DNA of 64,000 nucleotides from Ophioderma brevispina (Eukaryota > Echinodermata > Ophiuroidea > Amphilepidida > Ophiodermatidae). The stretch spans positions 1 to 64,000 of the forward strand of contig JAMKCH010001718.1 in assembly GCA_023653785.1 (NCBI GenBank). The letters run 5' to 3'. Numbering within the stretch: position 1 is the first letter of the stretch; the number at the start of each line of letters is the position of its first letter. The notes under the pieces were generated by a model. It was given only the letters and a program-made list of their open reading frames with translations, searched no databases and was not told the origin of the DNA. Made by a program: the position numbers and the translations under genes. This document shows positions 12,986-24,224 of the stretch, piece by piece.

Positions 12986-12989
12986 TTAC

Positions 12990-13124
12990 CCGACTGATGA
13001 CTAACTTTTATCTTGACATACTCTATAATACTGTTGTGTAACCTGTATTTTTCACTGCTCACACTAAAATGATCAAAAATTAAGTGATTTTCAGCAGGTA
13101 TGCGATTCTTACGTTTTTTCCAGT
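12990..13124 (-). CDS. Possible internal exon, 135 nt, phase 1-1
   Basis: On the minus strand an acceptor (ATATGTTTAG) precedes 135 nt without stops, and these end at a perfect GTAAGT donor (TCGG|GTAAGT). The reading frame gives 44 residues, beginning WKKRKNRIPAENHLIFDHF and ending KIKVSHQS. It is basic, and no domain is recognised. Start and end phases are both 1, so it could be a cassette exon. The acceptor sits only about 5 bp from the LINE fragment at 13,130, so it would have been reshaped or created by that insertion. No neighbouring exon is identified. Confidence 0.3.
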
Positions 13125-13129
13125 CTAAA

Positions 13130-13545
13130 CATATGTAACCTGCTTGCAACCGTAGCTTTGTCCTTAAGACCATTGAGGTCAGGGCATATCGACTGCGTCG
13201 TCTGAGGAACAGACAGTCACCCACAAGGATTAGTACTAGCTCCTGGTGGCTGTTTTACTTTGTATATCAGCGATTTCCTCAACAACCTTGACAATATGGC
13301 TACGCGACGATCTTGCCCTTCACATCTATACACTCGTAGAGAAGCTGGCTGAAGTAGAAAGTCACTTACTTCAGATATGGCCCTACTTGCACATATCTCA
13401 AGACCTGGAGACATCAATTCTGAGTGAAGCCAAGAACTAACCACTATAATCTGCCCTCTTAACACCAAGAGAGGCCTCAACGCCAAGCTTCACATCAACC
13501 TAATGAGCGTCCCTGCCATACAATCCCACACCAACCTATCTAATT
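13130..13545 (+). mobile_element. Second fragment of the same LINE family
   Basis: Homologous to 8,230-8,670: both share CTTGCAACCGTAGCTTTGTC and the following segment, with many indels. This copy retains the residues just upstream of the catalytic core (FTLYISDFLNNL at about 13,255). The metal-binding YADDLALH motif is recognisable at about 13,293-13,320 once one missing base is allowed for. It covers only the central RT region and is flanked by unrelated DNA, so it is an internal remnant. Confidence 0.85.
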
Positions 13546-14510
13546 ATACAATTATCATCATGCCATTAACTTAATCAACGGAGGATCATGCCAAAGATAG
13601 TGGTTTAACTGATCTAACAAAATTTTGTCATCAACTTTCTCCAAGATTTTATCACCCTTCATGTGATAAATATTTACCTGATTCCACCTTGGACAGTATT
13701 CGCTAGCGCGTGTTATCAACCACAGATAAGTCATAAATATCTTCATCAATCTTTTTTGAAGTGAAATTTAATGAAATTTTCAAGACTGTATTAAGATTCT
13801 GACCGGATGGCTAGTCCTGATTTTGTATTGCCAGGTGCTTAATGAAGCTTTAGCTTGTGTTTAAAATTGGATATTACTGGGGCTAAACAGTAAGAAGAGT
13901 GTTAAAGCAAAAGCACCGGTGTTATATGAAAAGTGAAAGTGACATGTTTGTCAGTGGTCAAAATTTGAAGGCAATAACCAAAAATGTCATAGCTGATACA
14001 CCTAAGGTTTTTGGGACTTCACATATATACTAGTTAAAGGGCATACTGTTAAGAAACATCATGTGAATTCCCCATTATTGGACTACTATTTTCACACCAC
14101 AACTTTAAAACGGATTCGAGAACTAACGAGCTTCTTGTTGTAAACCTCAGGTCAGATGATTTCCAGTTAATAAAAAAATGTCGACTGAGGTTACACTCAT
14201 TGGAACTAACTAAAGGACTCTCATAGAGCGTGATGGCAGATAAACATGACCCCGTGATGACCCCACTCTTTCGGCATGATGTCTGCAACCACCTTTTTAC
14301 ATGCGCAGAGCTTGAGTCCACTGTAACAAGACACATGCCCAACAGCTTTACTGACTCTTCTGAACCTTGAGGCAAACCCGGACACCATTGCAATGCATAC
14401 CCTGCACATTCTAATCTATAACGCAATGTGTGGGAGCGAGGAGAATATCATATTTACACTCCATAATTCTGCGTAATGCAATTCCGACCAATAGAACTAT
14501 TTGAGTATGA
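13546..14510. other. Non-coding DNA
   Basis: A 125-codon minus frame at 14,049-14,426 runs from the downstream side of the SINE at 14,515. It has no splice or domain support and is more likely SINE-adjacent open sequence. Confidence 0.45.
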
Positions 14511-14514
14511 CCAA

Positions 14515-14625
14515 GAACCCCACGCTCGCGGAGGCTCGAACCAGGGCTGCTCGGACGATCTTATATAAACCTACCATGCCGACAGATTAAGCTCCTTAGC
14601 CTGCTCGGCCACCCCACCCTGCGGT
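14515..14625 (-). mobile_element. tRNA-derived SINE head
   Basis: On the minus strand there is a textbook A box, TGGCCGAGCAGG (14,600-14,611), and a B box, GGTTCGAGCCTC (14,531-14,542). Leu/Ser-type tRNA-like D-arm sequence GGCCGAGCAGGCTAAGGAGC lies around the A box. The roughly 69-nt spacing between box starts is longer than in a normal tRNA, and the acceptor ends do not pair. This points to a Pol III-promoted SINE or a tRNA pseudogene. The 3' body would extend toward lower coordinates; its end is not clear. Confidence 0.7.
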
Positions 14626-14639
14626 GCAGGTGAATATAT

Positions 14640-15324
14640 TGTTGCAAAAGAGTGCGAGAATCATCTGATTCTCACAAGAATTTTTTGGAATCACGAATTC
14701 GCTACTGCACAGTTTAAGTTCTAAAGATGGTACACAGAGACAACATTGATTCACGCCAATCAATTTACGTGAACTTTGCGAAAATCGATTCTCGGATTCT
14801 CAAAGCCGAAATTCTAGCCCTGGCCCTCTAACCAGTGTAGTCAGAACATTCAGAATCTGGCCTAGCATACATTTACTAAAAAAAAAGGGAATTCAGTTTG
14901 TTGGATAAACAGAACTCCTATAAATTAGGAGTTGGTTGTCATCATTTCGACAAAATTTAAAGACGTGGTTTGAACCAGGGGTGAAAAAATGTAACTTTTC
15001 CCCATAATGATAGTCCACAATTTCTCACGAAATTATCCCACTATATCGTTTTATAAATTTTCCCTCCAAAATTCCAAGTTTCCCTCCAAATGCCAACTTT
15101 CCTGGGAAGAGCTTCCCAAATTCCCAACTTTGTTGAGGCCATGTTGAAACATACATGTATGGCCCCCAAAGAAGCACTGCCACAAGTCGCAGTATTTAGA
15201 GGTTGATCAGCATATAATGAACAATTGTTTCCCAATACAAAATATCAAAAAGTTATAATTTGTTTTTTGCGTCCGGACCTGTATAGAATTTTAAGCCAGC
15301 CCCTGCAGATTTTTAGAACTGGCC
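14640..15324. other. Non-coding DNA
   Basis: A short direct repeat (TTTCCCTCCAAA twice, about 15,058-15,090) is the only structure seen. Confidence 0.5.
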
Positions 15325-15799
15325 TTAAAGGAGACCCGTACAAAAACAAAACAAAAATGTTATATAATATGAGATATAAAATAATTATTGGAACGACATA
15401 TTGAGTGGTTTCATGTAAAACTAATTAATTTTAAATATTAAAAAACAATGAAATTAAAAAACATTTTGTCTGACCATTCGCTATATTTTGAAATTTCGCA
15501 CTAGTGTATATGGGGTATGTATATGTTAATGACTGTCCACACGGACGGCACAGTCAGCGATCATCACCTTCCCATGTAATTCTTTCATACTGTGTATATT
15601 TAATACGGCCATGTATGCCGCAAACGTGCGCCAAAAAAAAAATACTGATAACCCGCAAATTTTTAACTGCGCATGGTCAGACTTTTATAGTTTTCAGTCA
15701 TGGTTTTTTTACTATGAAATTCTGTTTTGAAAAACCAATCGATATGTGGTCAATTATTTATGTGGTAATAATTATTCGTTGTACGGGTTCTCCTTTCAA
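15325..15799 (-). mobile_element. TTAA element family A, copy 1
   Basis: The left end TTAAAGGAGACCCGTAC mirrors the right end GTACGGGTTCTCCTTT. Long imperfect inverted arms continue inward, including GTCTGACCATTCGC against GCGCATGGTCAGAC. Right-hand TTAA is decayed to TTCAA. Interior sequence is the reverse complement of copies at 36,896 and 57,618 (shared GGACGGCACAGT block), so this copy is inverted relative to them. It has no coding capacity, so it is a MITE-like element. Confidence 0.82.
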
Positions 15800-17189
15800 T
15801 TTGCAAGAACTTGTTTTGTAGTGATTGGTCCTTAACATGAGTTCCAGATACATACTTAACTGGCCCTTTCACCCCTTTGCAGAGATGAAACTTGCAGGTG
15901 TTGTAAGACAACATGGAGTTTGTTTTGAAAGCAAGCTGCTGATCAAAAGCGAAACAACAATCCAAACTCGGGTTATTCAATCGATAGAGAAAAAAGATTG
16001 GTGTTTTTGCCTACTGCCAAATCATGCAATTATGCCCAGTGTTTTGTTATACTACAGAGCTTGCCAAAAGTTTCATAAGTGCTAAATTTTGACTACCTTT
16101 TAAAATGATTCTTAAAGAGTCTTTTGAATATCATGCCATATTTTGAAAGTTAAACACAATCTGCCAAATTCATGATAAGAGATCACATACAACGTATTTA
16201 TCCTATCCTCAATTAGAGTACCGGTATCTGTGTTTATAATTTTGTACAACCAATTGGTCAATTTTTTAGCTCTACATGGTTACTCTTATTGAGAACTAAA
16301 AGTAGAAGTCCACATTTGACCTAACTTCATGAAAAGTAGCTGCTACACATGGTAATTTACTAAGCACCACACAGCGACATAGAATTGTCATGTCAAAAAT
16401 AGCTTTACCGAGTACATATTTAGTGCATATTGTGTTTCACTTTGATAATTAGCCCAGTGAGAAATAAAATAAGCACACAAATACTCATTAGGTAACATTC
16501 CCGAGGTAGAACATCCTTGTTTGAATAGCAGGCAGCAACCATCACAAAAATGCAGCTAACTTAACACCTAACCACGTCCCACCAGCAAAATCAGCAATCC
16601 AGTTACCAACAATTGCTGTTCTTGCTGGTCGCTCAGGGGCAATATTTCACTTTTTAAAACGCTGCTTTGCGATTGCTGGTGAAATGTGTTTTCCCCTCAA
16701 TGAACCCATACACAGATCGAATCTGTGGTATAGTAATATAATCCTCTACCACAGACGATAGTAATTGAATTGCGCTGTGACCACAGTGTTAAACACGCAA
16801 ACTTACATACCTGATTTGACCTGGTTGATGGACTTGTTTCCCCTCTTCAAAGTAGCGTACATTATTACCACAATCAACTTTCAAAACGTCACAAGATTTC
16901 AAAAATTGAAAGCTCTTTTTTTGAAAAAAAAGAAATCAACTGGATCGTTTTTCACTCAAGACATACTCATTGGTGTTGATAAACACTCTTTAAAACACAA
17001 ATGACCCGAGGTCATTTTAACATTCCCTACTATTTGAAATCATTGGGCGTGGTTAAACTTCATCGTCAATTGCTGTTAAATATGAAGGTTGTTATCATAC
17101 ATAACAAAGACACGTGAAATTTGCAACGAACAGTTATATTCTCTTCATGATTTTAATTAACCCTCAAACCCAGACCGGGTCGTTTGCCG
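15800..17189. other. Non-coding DNA with small hairpins
   Basis: CACCAGCAA at about 16,578 and TTGCTGGTG at about 16,675 could be the ends of a ~105-bp inverted-repeat element. CAGATCGAATCTG at about 16,712 is a small palindrome. No gene is supported. Confidence 0.45.
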
Positions 17190-17482
17190 ACCGACGGCCC
17201 AATGCAACGAAGTCAATCCATTTTTATTTTTAACGGCCCAGATGCAAACAAGAGCAAATTTTTGCGTTTCACTGCATCACGGCCGTTTTTCCCGGCACAG
17301 AATAAGTAGCGTAAGTCAATAACGTCCCAGATTCAACGAAGAACAGGCGCCATTTTTCCCGAAGACGGCCCAAATGCAACGGAGGACATCGCGCCATGTT
17401 CCCGGGAAGACGGCCCAATGCAACTAGGAACATCGCGCCCATTTTCCGGAAAGACGTCCCATATTCAAACGAGGAACATCGC
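17190..17482. repeat. 45-bp minisatellite, block 1
   Basis: Units begin GACGGCCCAAATGCAACG and continue GAGGAACATCGCGCCATTTTCC. Clear unit starts lie at 17,364, 17,409 and 17,453 (spacings 45 and 44), with more diverged units before them. Because 45 is divisible by three, one minus-strand frame stays open as a 15-residue repeat (LHLGRLPGNMARCPP-like). I regard this as a by-product of the repeat. Confidence 0.82.
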
Positions 17483-17799
17483 GTGCGAATGCTATGAGAA
17501 CAGGTAATAAATAAATAAATAAAAAAATAAATAATGGATGCGTACTGCACATTGATCTGCATGAAATTTGTAGCTTATAGTTGCCATTGCCATCGTGAGT
17601 GCGCTATTACCCTACATCATAGTCCGTGCGTGGGGCGCTACTACTAAATCGCTCGTCATCTCCGTTTTAAACTGCATGCAATGCGTTTATGCATATTAAA
17701 AAAATATAGCTATCGAAAATATGAGATGGCTGTGCTATCACCCAATCGAACTCAATTGTCTATGGGCATTTTACACAGTGTCACCCGCCTGAATGAAAA

Positions 17800-18180
17800 G
17801 CATTGCGCCTTCTGCGGTCAAACCGTCCGCAATGCAGTGAAAAGCATCGCATCCTTTCCCGGGAATGACGACACCCATGTGCAACTATAACATCGGCTTC
17901 ATTTGTGACCGGACGAACGCCACCGATGCAACACGAGGAACATCGCGTCATTTTCCGTAAAGACACCAGATGCACTAGGAACATCTCACTCATCATATTT
18001 CCCGGTAAGGACGGCCCAGCATCCAGATGCAATGAGTCCAATGAGAAGTAATATTGCGCGACCACAAAAAAATAGTTTATGCGGCCGAGATGCAACGTAG
18101 AAACATTTTTTCCTACCGGTACCCCCAAAAGAAACCCCAGAGCACACGTTTTCGTTGGCTCACATTGCATCTCGGCCGCG
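17800..18180. repeat. 45-bp minisatellite, block 2, with terminal palindrome
   Basis: Diverged units of the same type (CGAGGAACATCGCGTCATTTTCC at about 17,933 and similar) are separated from block 1 by about 320 bp of unrelated DNA. The block ends with a 15-16 nt inverted repeat: GCGGCCGAGATGCAA (from 18,081) pairs with TTGCATCTCGGCCGC (to about 18,179). Confidence 0.72.
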
Positions 18181-18189
18181 TTAGGGTTA

Positions 18190-18948
18190 ATTTTCAATGA
18201 AAAAATACTGTTAAGTTAATAGATAAGAAAAACGTATTTTTATTCTTGGCAGTAAATGTTGATGAAGCGCCATTTCGTTATAGAGCCATTGTTTACCGAG
18301 TTCACCGTTCTGTGCGAGATATCACCGAAACCCAACTCGTGAAATATCTGGTCAAACCCTGTAATGTGCGAAGTGCTTTCCTTCCGTATGTTGGTAACTA
18401 ACATGGGTGGAATTGCGGGATATGCCAATCAGGAAACTGGATTAGTCCCCCTTGTGTAAAAAGGAGTTTGACATGACCGTTACTAGTCACTTGATATTAG
18501 TTTACCACATGTGGCATTTCTATCAACATTGCCAGGATGCACAGAACTACACATGTATGTTTGAAAACTGCGTAAAAAAATTGGCGTTTTGGAGATTTAA
18601 GTCCAATTTGTATGTGTAATAGTTTCATGAACTGTTAACCATGCATTTGGGTGGGGCATAAAACAAATGACATAACAAATTTGAAGGGTTTTAGAGCACA
18701 TAAATTTGTAAATAGGAAAAGTAAACACGTTCACAGTGCAATTCAATTACCTATCGTCTGTGTGTCGAGGATTTTATATTGCTCTACCCAGAATTCGATC
18801 TGTGTAGGACACCCATTGCTGTGACACATACAGCCACTGGTCGCTTTAACCAATCAGAATGACCAACTAACGGGTGCTGCCGTTATACTACCGGTGAACT
18901 ACATGTAGATGGCAGGTAGTAAGGCAGCCATCTTGTTGTTGATGTACC
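18190..18948. other. Non-coding DNA
   Basis: No exon or repeat family is recognised, apart from a CTACATGTAG palindrome near 18,899. Confidence 0.5.
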
Positions 18949-18949
18949 C

Positions 18950-19380
18950 CACCAGACACTAGGGGCCCAAGGTACTAACTGGGGTCTCCCCGAACGTCGA
19001 GTTTACGTTGGACTGTCCAAATTTGGCAGATGTGTAAAGGTCAACGTTGTGACCACCGGAAGTAAGGCGCATAAAAGCCATGCTGTTTCGTTGCCAAGTG
19101 GGTGCTATTCCCCTCAGAGATGACCAAAAACAAATGCTGTCGAGTGCTGGTGGGACTTTTCCCCTCGGTAGACCCATTGCTGACGCAGTGGGACTTCACG
19201 CTATTTCCGCGTTTTTGTGTCACCTGCCTTAAGTCAGAAAGACAAATAGGATCCTTGTCCACTTGTACCTGTTGTTGTCGTTGTTGTGAAAAAGGGTTTA
19301 AAGAGCTTAGCAGCGATAAGACAATTCCGAGAGTTCCAACGAAAAATTGGGAAAATTCATGTTTTTTTAAACTTATCAAT
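18950..19380. repeat. Dispersed repeat, related to 31,400-31,560
   Basis: The plus-strand segment GGGACTTTTCCCCTCGGTAG with the following ACCCATTGCTGA (about 19,161-19,193) has a clear relative at about 31,456-31,492 (ACTTTTTCCCTTTTGGAGAC, then CCCATTGCTGA). Both loci also carry a second shared segment (19,740 and 31,215). A 112-codon minus frame with a hydrophobic start and Gln-rich stretch lies inside, but it lacks an ATG and is probably repeat-derived. Confidence 0.55.
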
Positions 19381-19734
19381 CAGGATAGTGTGTAAATTCC
19401 ATAGTTAACTGCTAAATCTACAAAAAACCACCAAATTACGTGAAAAAATGAGTATTTGAGGAAATTTGGTTCCATAAAACCGTCGCCTGCAAATAACTTG
19501 TATACAGGTCTCAAAATTGCACATACAGCTGATTGTAGGGAAGTTTACACCAGTACAAGAATAAAACAAAGCTCACAGATGTGTGTGTTTCGTCCAACTG
19601 TTTTTGATCATGGTGTGCAATATCACGCATGAAAATCTTGATATCACCGGGAAATGCCTTTTTTGAATCTCAAGTCCCAGAATTTTGCTACGCACGTATA
19701 GAATTAAGGAATCAGATAAAAAGTACTTCCTTGT

Positions 19735-19866
19735 ATTTAATACACGGCAGGACATTTCAAGCCAACCACTGCAGGTTATGTTCGCATATCATGCCTTAAC
19801 AACCTATAAAAATATGAATTTTGATGATTTTTCGATGTTCGGATTAGCAAATCGCTGCTAATCCCT
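19735..19866. repeat. Dispersed repeat, related to 31,215-31,335
   Basis: AAGCCAACCACTGCAGGTTATGTTCGCAT is matched at 31,236 by a similar AACCAACCACTTGCAAGC segment. Both then run into TGAATTTTGATGATTT/TGAGATTTTAATGATTT. This block directly precedes a family-C element. Confidence 0.55.
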
Positions 19867-20210
19867 TTAATAAAGAAGGATGGTCCGATAAGTAATATAA
19901 AGTTTTCACATCTTGAACAGAATGGCCTTGACCCAAAAACTACCATCTGTAAAGTTTTGGCGCCAATATTTTCAACCCGTTTTGATGTGACAGCTAGAAC
20001 CGTGATTTTGTGAGCCCCAAGAGTACCCTAAAACTAAAAGTGGTCGCCAAAATGGAGTACAAATTTCCTCATACTCCCAACCCAAACAACATTTGTCCCT
20101 AAGTTTTTATATAGAATCAAAAGTTCAACCCTTTTTTGTTTTTGATTTATTTCATCTTATGGTTCATGCTATAACTAGCTACATTTTTTTGCTACTCCCC
20201 TACAGTCCCT
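19867..20210 (+). mobile_element. TTAA element family C, copy 1 (degenerate)
   Basis: Starts at TTAA (19,867-19,870) with AAGAAGGATGGTCCGAT. It contains the family landmarks CCATCTGTAAAGTTTTGGCGCC and CCGTTTTGATGTGACAGCTA. The right end is not recognisable, so the boundary is approximate. Confidence 0.6.
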
Positions 20211-20214
20211 AATC

Positions 20215-21399
20215 ACATGCAGATTTCCTCCAATAGAAATCACCTGAAAGCCATTAGTTTCCCTAGGAATAACTGAATTCGCCAAGTTTCTACTATAAGC
20301 CAATGCAGAAACTCACAGCTTTCAATTGACACCCAATTTTCATTTATGCTTTTCTAAATAATTCAGGCCTCACGGTGTTACGCTAATCCAAACAAGTAGA
20401 TTTCAGATGCAGGGTCCTCTTTTTCATTAAGCATTGGATAAGAGTGTTTGATTTTGAGCTGTACGAGGCTGAAGACTTCGGACATTTAAAAAACAAATGA
20501 ATGTATTTTCAGGATCTTTGATTAGAAAAAAATTACCACACTTTTATCGTGGAGTGAATGGTGTGCCACCATCTTACACTATCAGTGGAGAAGAACGGGT
20601 CAGTCCAGTTCAGAAATTGGAAAAAAAAGTATAGGTTTCTACTAATGAAAACATCAAAATCATGGATTATAAAAGCCCCCTTTAACATCGGCTTTGTTTT
20701 TAAATATCAGAATATTGGTTTAAAATAACAGGCATGTAGATACGATCACAAAATTTTGAACCCCATTCTCTTTTTGTATTAGAGGACATGTATCTGATTG
20801 TTCATTGTCTCCAGTATGTATGTGAAAGTTGGATTAGGGCCCATTCCACATGTTCAATTAAACGGAGTGATGAATTGCAGTGCAGAGGACATATGTGCAA
20901 TGCTACATCATGTAAAGGCATGTGACAGGGCGTCTGCTGGGTTGTGTGATTAGGGTGGTGGCCTTCCTAAGATCTATCAGTATAGCTTAATGTGTCCTCT
21001 CTGCCAACGGTGTTTGCACGGCAAATTGCATTATAACAAATGTACAATTTTCCGTGCACTGGGTGCATGAATACAAAGATTTTTTTCACAGGTGTTCACG
21101 ATAATAATTTGTGTACACTGTGGCCCTTGTTCCTGATTCAGTGCAATCATGCTCCTGCTTGATATGAGAGCCTGCCACTTGGCGTACACTTCAACTTTGT
21201 GTGGTGTTCTGGTATGAGCGATAATTCATATTGCACCGTCCTAATTCCCATCTACTGACAACTAGTAAGTAAGGCATCAGCATCAGCACTGGGTGTCCGT
21301 TCACATCATTTCCAGCAATACTGCTGTGTGAGGATTTATGGAGCAAAGACAATTGACCGGATTCCCTTCCTGGATGTCAATGTGCTTAGATTGCTACCA
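20215..21399. other. Non-coding DNA
   Basis: No supported feature. If the 21,400-21,643 exon is real, this stretch would contain its 3' UTR on the minus strand. Confidence 0.45.
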
Positions 21400-21643
21400 T
21401 TAGTACTCCAGAGCGACGCCCTTGTAGGTAGATCTTCTATTTAGTTCTTCCAGGGTACCAGCTCCCCTAGCCGCCTCATCAGATTTCTTTAGGGACACCG
21501 GATGACTGTGGACAGTTTAACCGCCGACACCCGGCCCAGGGACAGGTAGTGTTTGTTACCAGTATACAGTAGCAGGCCCTCAACAGCCTTCCCTGACCTG
21601 TGCTGATAAATGGTTAACTGTAACCACAGGTGTTTGGTGTACT
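21400..21643 (-). CDS. Possible terminal exon with one frameshift
   Basis: On the minus strand a T-rich tract ending CATTGACAG is followed by an open frame encoding YTKHLWLQLTIYQHRSGKAV and then EGLLLYTGNKHYLSLGR. It meets TAA at 21,489-21,491. Immediately after, in another frame, the sequence reads KKSDEAARGAGTLEELNRRS, then TYKGVALEY and a stop at 21,400-21,402. Both halves look strongly protein-like. One single-base indel near 21,495 would join them, so this is either a sequencing error, a decaying gene, or two exons with a hidden splice. The QLTIYQ...EGLLLY pattern faintly resembles PD-(D/E)XK nuclease C-terminal parts, but I would not name it on that. Confidence 0.38.
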
Positions 21644-21649
21644 CTGTCA

Positions 21650-23060
21650 ATGCAATACATTTGGTCAAAAAAATTTGACTAATGAAAAGCAAAGGACGCT
21701 GCCATAGTATACAGCAGGATATACTTTAGAGGAAGTGGTGCAAGGTACCCAGATTAGCAGCAGACAACCAGCAGTTCAAATTGGGTCATCGTAAAGGTGT
21801 TGTGTACTTTACCAACACACACACACATGTCTTCATGATTTCCTTCAACTTCCGCACCTCGCTTCCAGGTCTTCATTTTCCAAAGATCTTGATGTTTTAT
21901 GATTATCGATGTAATACACTTCATATAGGAACACCATCATGTGGTGGATTGGACTATTCTGAGAAGGGTTCACAAAGTGCAACTTAAGAACAAAAATCCT
22001 GAGTGGGACTCTCCGAAGCTAGGTTAACGTGATTAGAAGGCATGCTTGTCTATCTGTAACTGAAATCATACTGAGCTTAAGATAGTGAAGTACGCCATCA
22101 TCTTAGTGTAAAAAATTGCTCTCAGGTGACTCCGTATGAAGGATTTAAGGTGAACAAGACCGATTTCAAGTCTCCATATTTTTTCTCCTAATTTTCTGTG
22201 AATATGTGGTTATTTCATGAGTAGAGATTGGACATTCAAAGAGATACCTTTTATTTTGGCTCCAGAAAATAACTAACAATGAAAACAAAAGTGATTTGTA
22301 TAATAGAAAACATAGTCTGATTCGTATTTTTGCTCCTATAGAAATTAGGAATTTCACAATTTTGTACCAAAGAAACCGCTTGGCTGGCGTTCCAGCTTAT
22401 CCTTAGATGGAGATAGTTTAGTAGAAATCTTTACACCATTGCCAAAATCCAGAATTTTTCATAATTTTTAGGGACCCTTCCATATGAAATCTCTCGTTGC
22501 ACACCTTGGATACACATAGGGTGAAGCCTCTTGTTTTTCCTTCACCCCAATTGATTGCTGTGGTAGGCCAAGTAGTCATCCGGTTTTTGAAAAACAAAAA
22601 ATTCTAAAAGCAATTGGTTTTTTTTACTTGTTTTATTTTTTTTAAAATCTGAAATAGGTGTTAAAATTCTATTTTTTTACCATTTAAACATCTACATGTT
22701 TATCGGCAATGCTAAAAATGTAAGGGGGGGGGGAAGCCTTTTATGTTTCTACATCTAATTCGTCAGGTCCATAGGCGTAAAGCCGGGGGGGGGGAGGTCC
22801 CCAATATTTTGATGAGAGGGGATGGTCAATATGATCATCCCCCCAATGTTTGATGCCCATTCGGGTGTTTTTTGACCAAAACCCTCATATTTTAACCATA
22901 AATAGATTAAAATTAAATGCGCTTCATAGCAATTTTTAATGCAAATTTATGTTAAGCACGCTTCACACAACACAACCTGTTCTTAGTAACGGATATGATA
23001 TAAAACCCTTTTACATTCATAAATTTTTTTTTTTTTTTTCATCAACCCCCTCCCCCCATG
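21650..23060. other. Non-coding DNA with poly-G and poly-T/A tracts
   Basis: G runs at about 22,722-22,731 and 22,784-22,793, T-rich run at 23,026-23,039. CACACACACA at about 21,817. Nothing else is supported. Confidence 0.5.
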
Positions 23061-23396
23061 TCAAAAAAAAAAAAAAATTTTAAAAATCCGGTTCACGGTC
23101 AGGTGACCACAAAACCTGTTTAAAAAAAGTGTAACGTGTACTAACTCTAAGCCCCACAACCATTCACTAGTGTTTTTGTCAGCATTATTAACACACATTA
23201 CTACGGTCCAAGGAGGTACACTACCAATTCCCACAAGGTACCACAACAACTGATTGTGCACATCAAACAACTCAGTACCAACAGAAGACCAGTGCCATGA
23301 TGACTCCTGATGTCTTGAACATCCATTACCACAATTTAACACAAATTGCCAGTGTGGTATCCTCCTGGTGGTACTTGGGCTAGGAACAACACACAT
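23061..23396 (-). CDS. Weak ORF, 111 aa, W/C-rich
   Basis: An ATG-started minus-strand frame encodes residues such as IPHWQFVLNCGNGCSRHQ and WYLVGIGSVPPWTVVMCV. Its C-terminal end is a poly-A-encoded phenylalanine run, which argues against it being complete. No domain or splice support. It might include an exon, but the chance expectation for such a frame in 64 kb is not small. Confidence 0.15.
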   Translation of the reverse strand: MCVVPSPSTTRRIPHWQFVLNCGNGCSRHQESSWHWSSVGTELFDVHNQLLWYLVGIGSVPPWTVVMCVNNADKNTSEWLWGLELVHVTLFLNRFCGHLTVNRIFKIFFFF

Positions 23397-23869
23397 TCAA
23401 CTTGTGAAGCATTGCTGCATAACTAAACTTTTGTCTGAAATATAAATGTTGTAACAAAAAGAGGAAATTAGAAGCATGCACATCACAAAGGAAGGAAGGA
23501 ATTAGGAAGGACCGCTAAACACATTTTTCGTTTAACATTGCCCTAACTGCAAGTTTAAAAAATGAATTGTAATATATAAAGTCAGTCCTTCTAGCAAATG
23601 TGATTGTACAATGTTTATTCCTCATTAAATTTTGTATGTGATTTTGTGGCTAAGAAATTTTGCCATCTGAATGACCTATTTTTTTGTTTTTCATTTTCAA
23701 GGATATGAACAAAAAAATAGAACGGAAGATAATATTATGAAATAAATTTTGAGGCCATATTTTTATCTGTGTGACTGAATGACTAACCTATTGTGTCTAT
23801 TGTAAGCTAACCATTTCTATAGTTTTCTGTACAATGATACATGACCTTAAAGGTTGACTAAGACTTTAG

Positions 23870-24224
23870 TTAAGGCTGGGCACTATCAGTGATTTGCTAA
23901 GTCAAAATCAAAAATATGCACAAATCAAATTTTTTATAAAAAGTATAGCTTGCTAACATATCCTAACACGTGCCAATCTGAAAGCAAACCTACATGTAAT
24001 ATAATAGGAATATTTTTATTCATACTGTCTGTACGGACCCTACTCAAACACATATAGTGAGATCCAATAAATCCTTTGAATACTTCTGTTTTCTCCTTTT
24101 CTGTCAATATTTTCCGTTGCACAAATACTTACGAGACATTCTATAGACTCATCTTCACTTTTGAGCTAATTTTGGCAAATTGATTGTTACTCCTTTTGAG
24201 TGACCTCACTGATAGTGTCTTTAA
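23870..24224 (+). mobile_element. TTAA element family B, copy 1
   Basis: Terminal inverted repeats are GGCACTATCAGTGA (from 23,879) and TCACTGATAGTGTC (from 24,206). TTAA stands at 23,870-23,873 and 24,221-24,224. The right half shares TTCTGTTTTCTCCTTTTCTG and following sequence with the copies at 27,899 and 38,441. Non-coding and about 355 bp. Confidence 0.8.

Noticed and set aside
14049..14426. 125-codon minus-strand open frame
   Set aside because: Adjacent to a SINE head with no coding signature. The start context is not supported.
17781..18197. 138-codon minus-strand open frame
   Set aside because: It is the 45-bp minisatellite read in frame, since the period is divisible by three.
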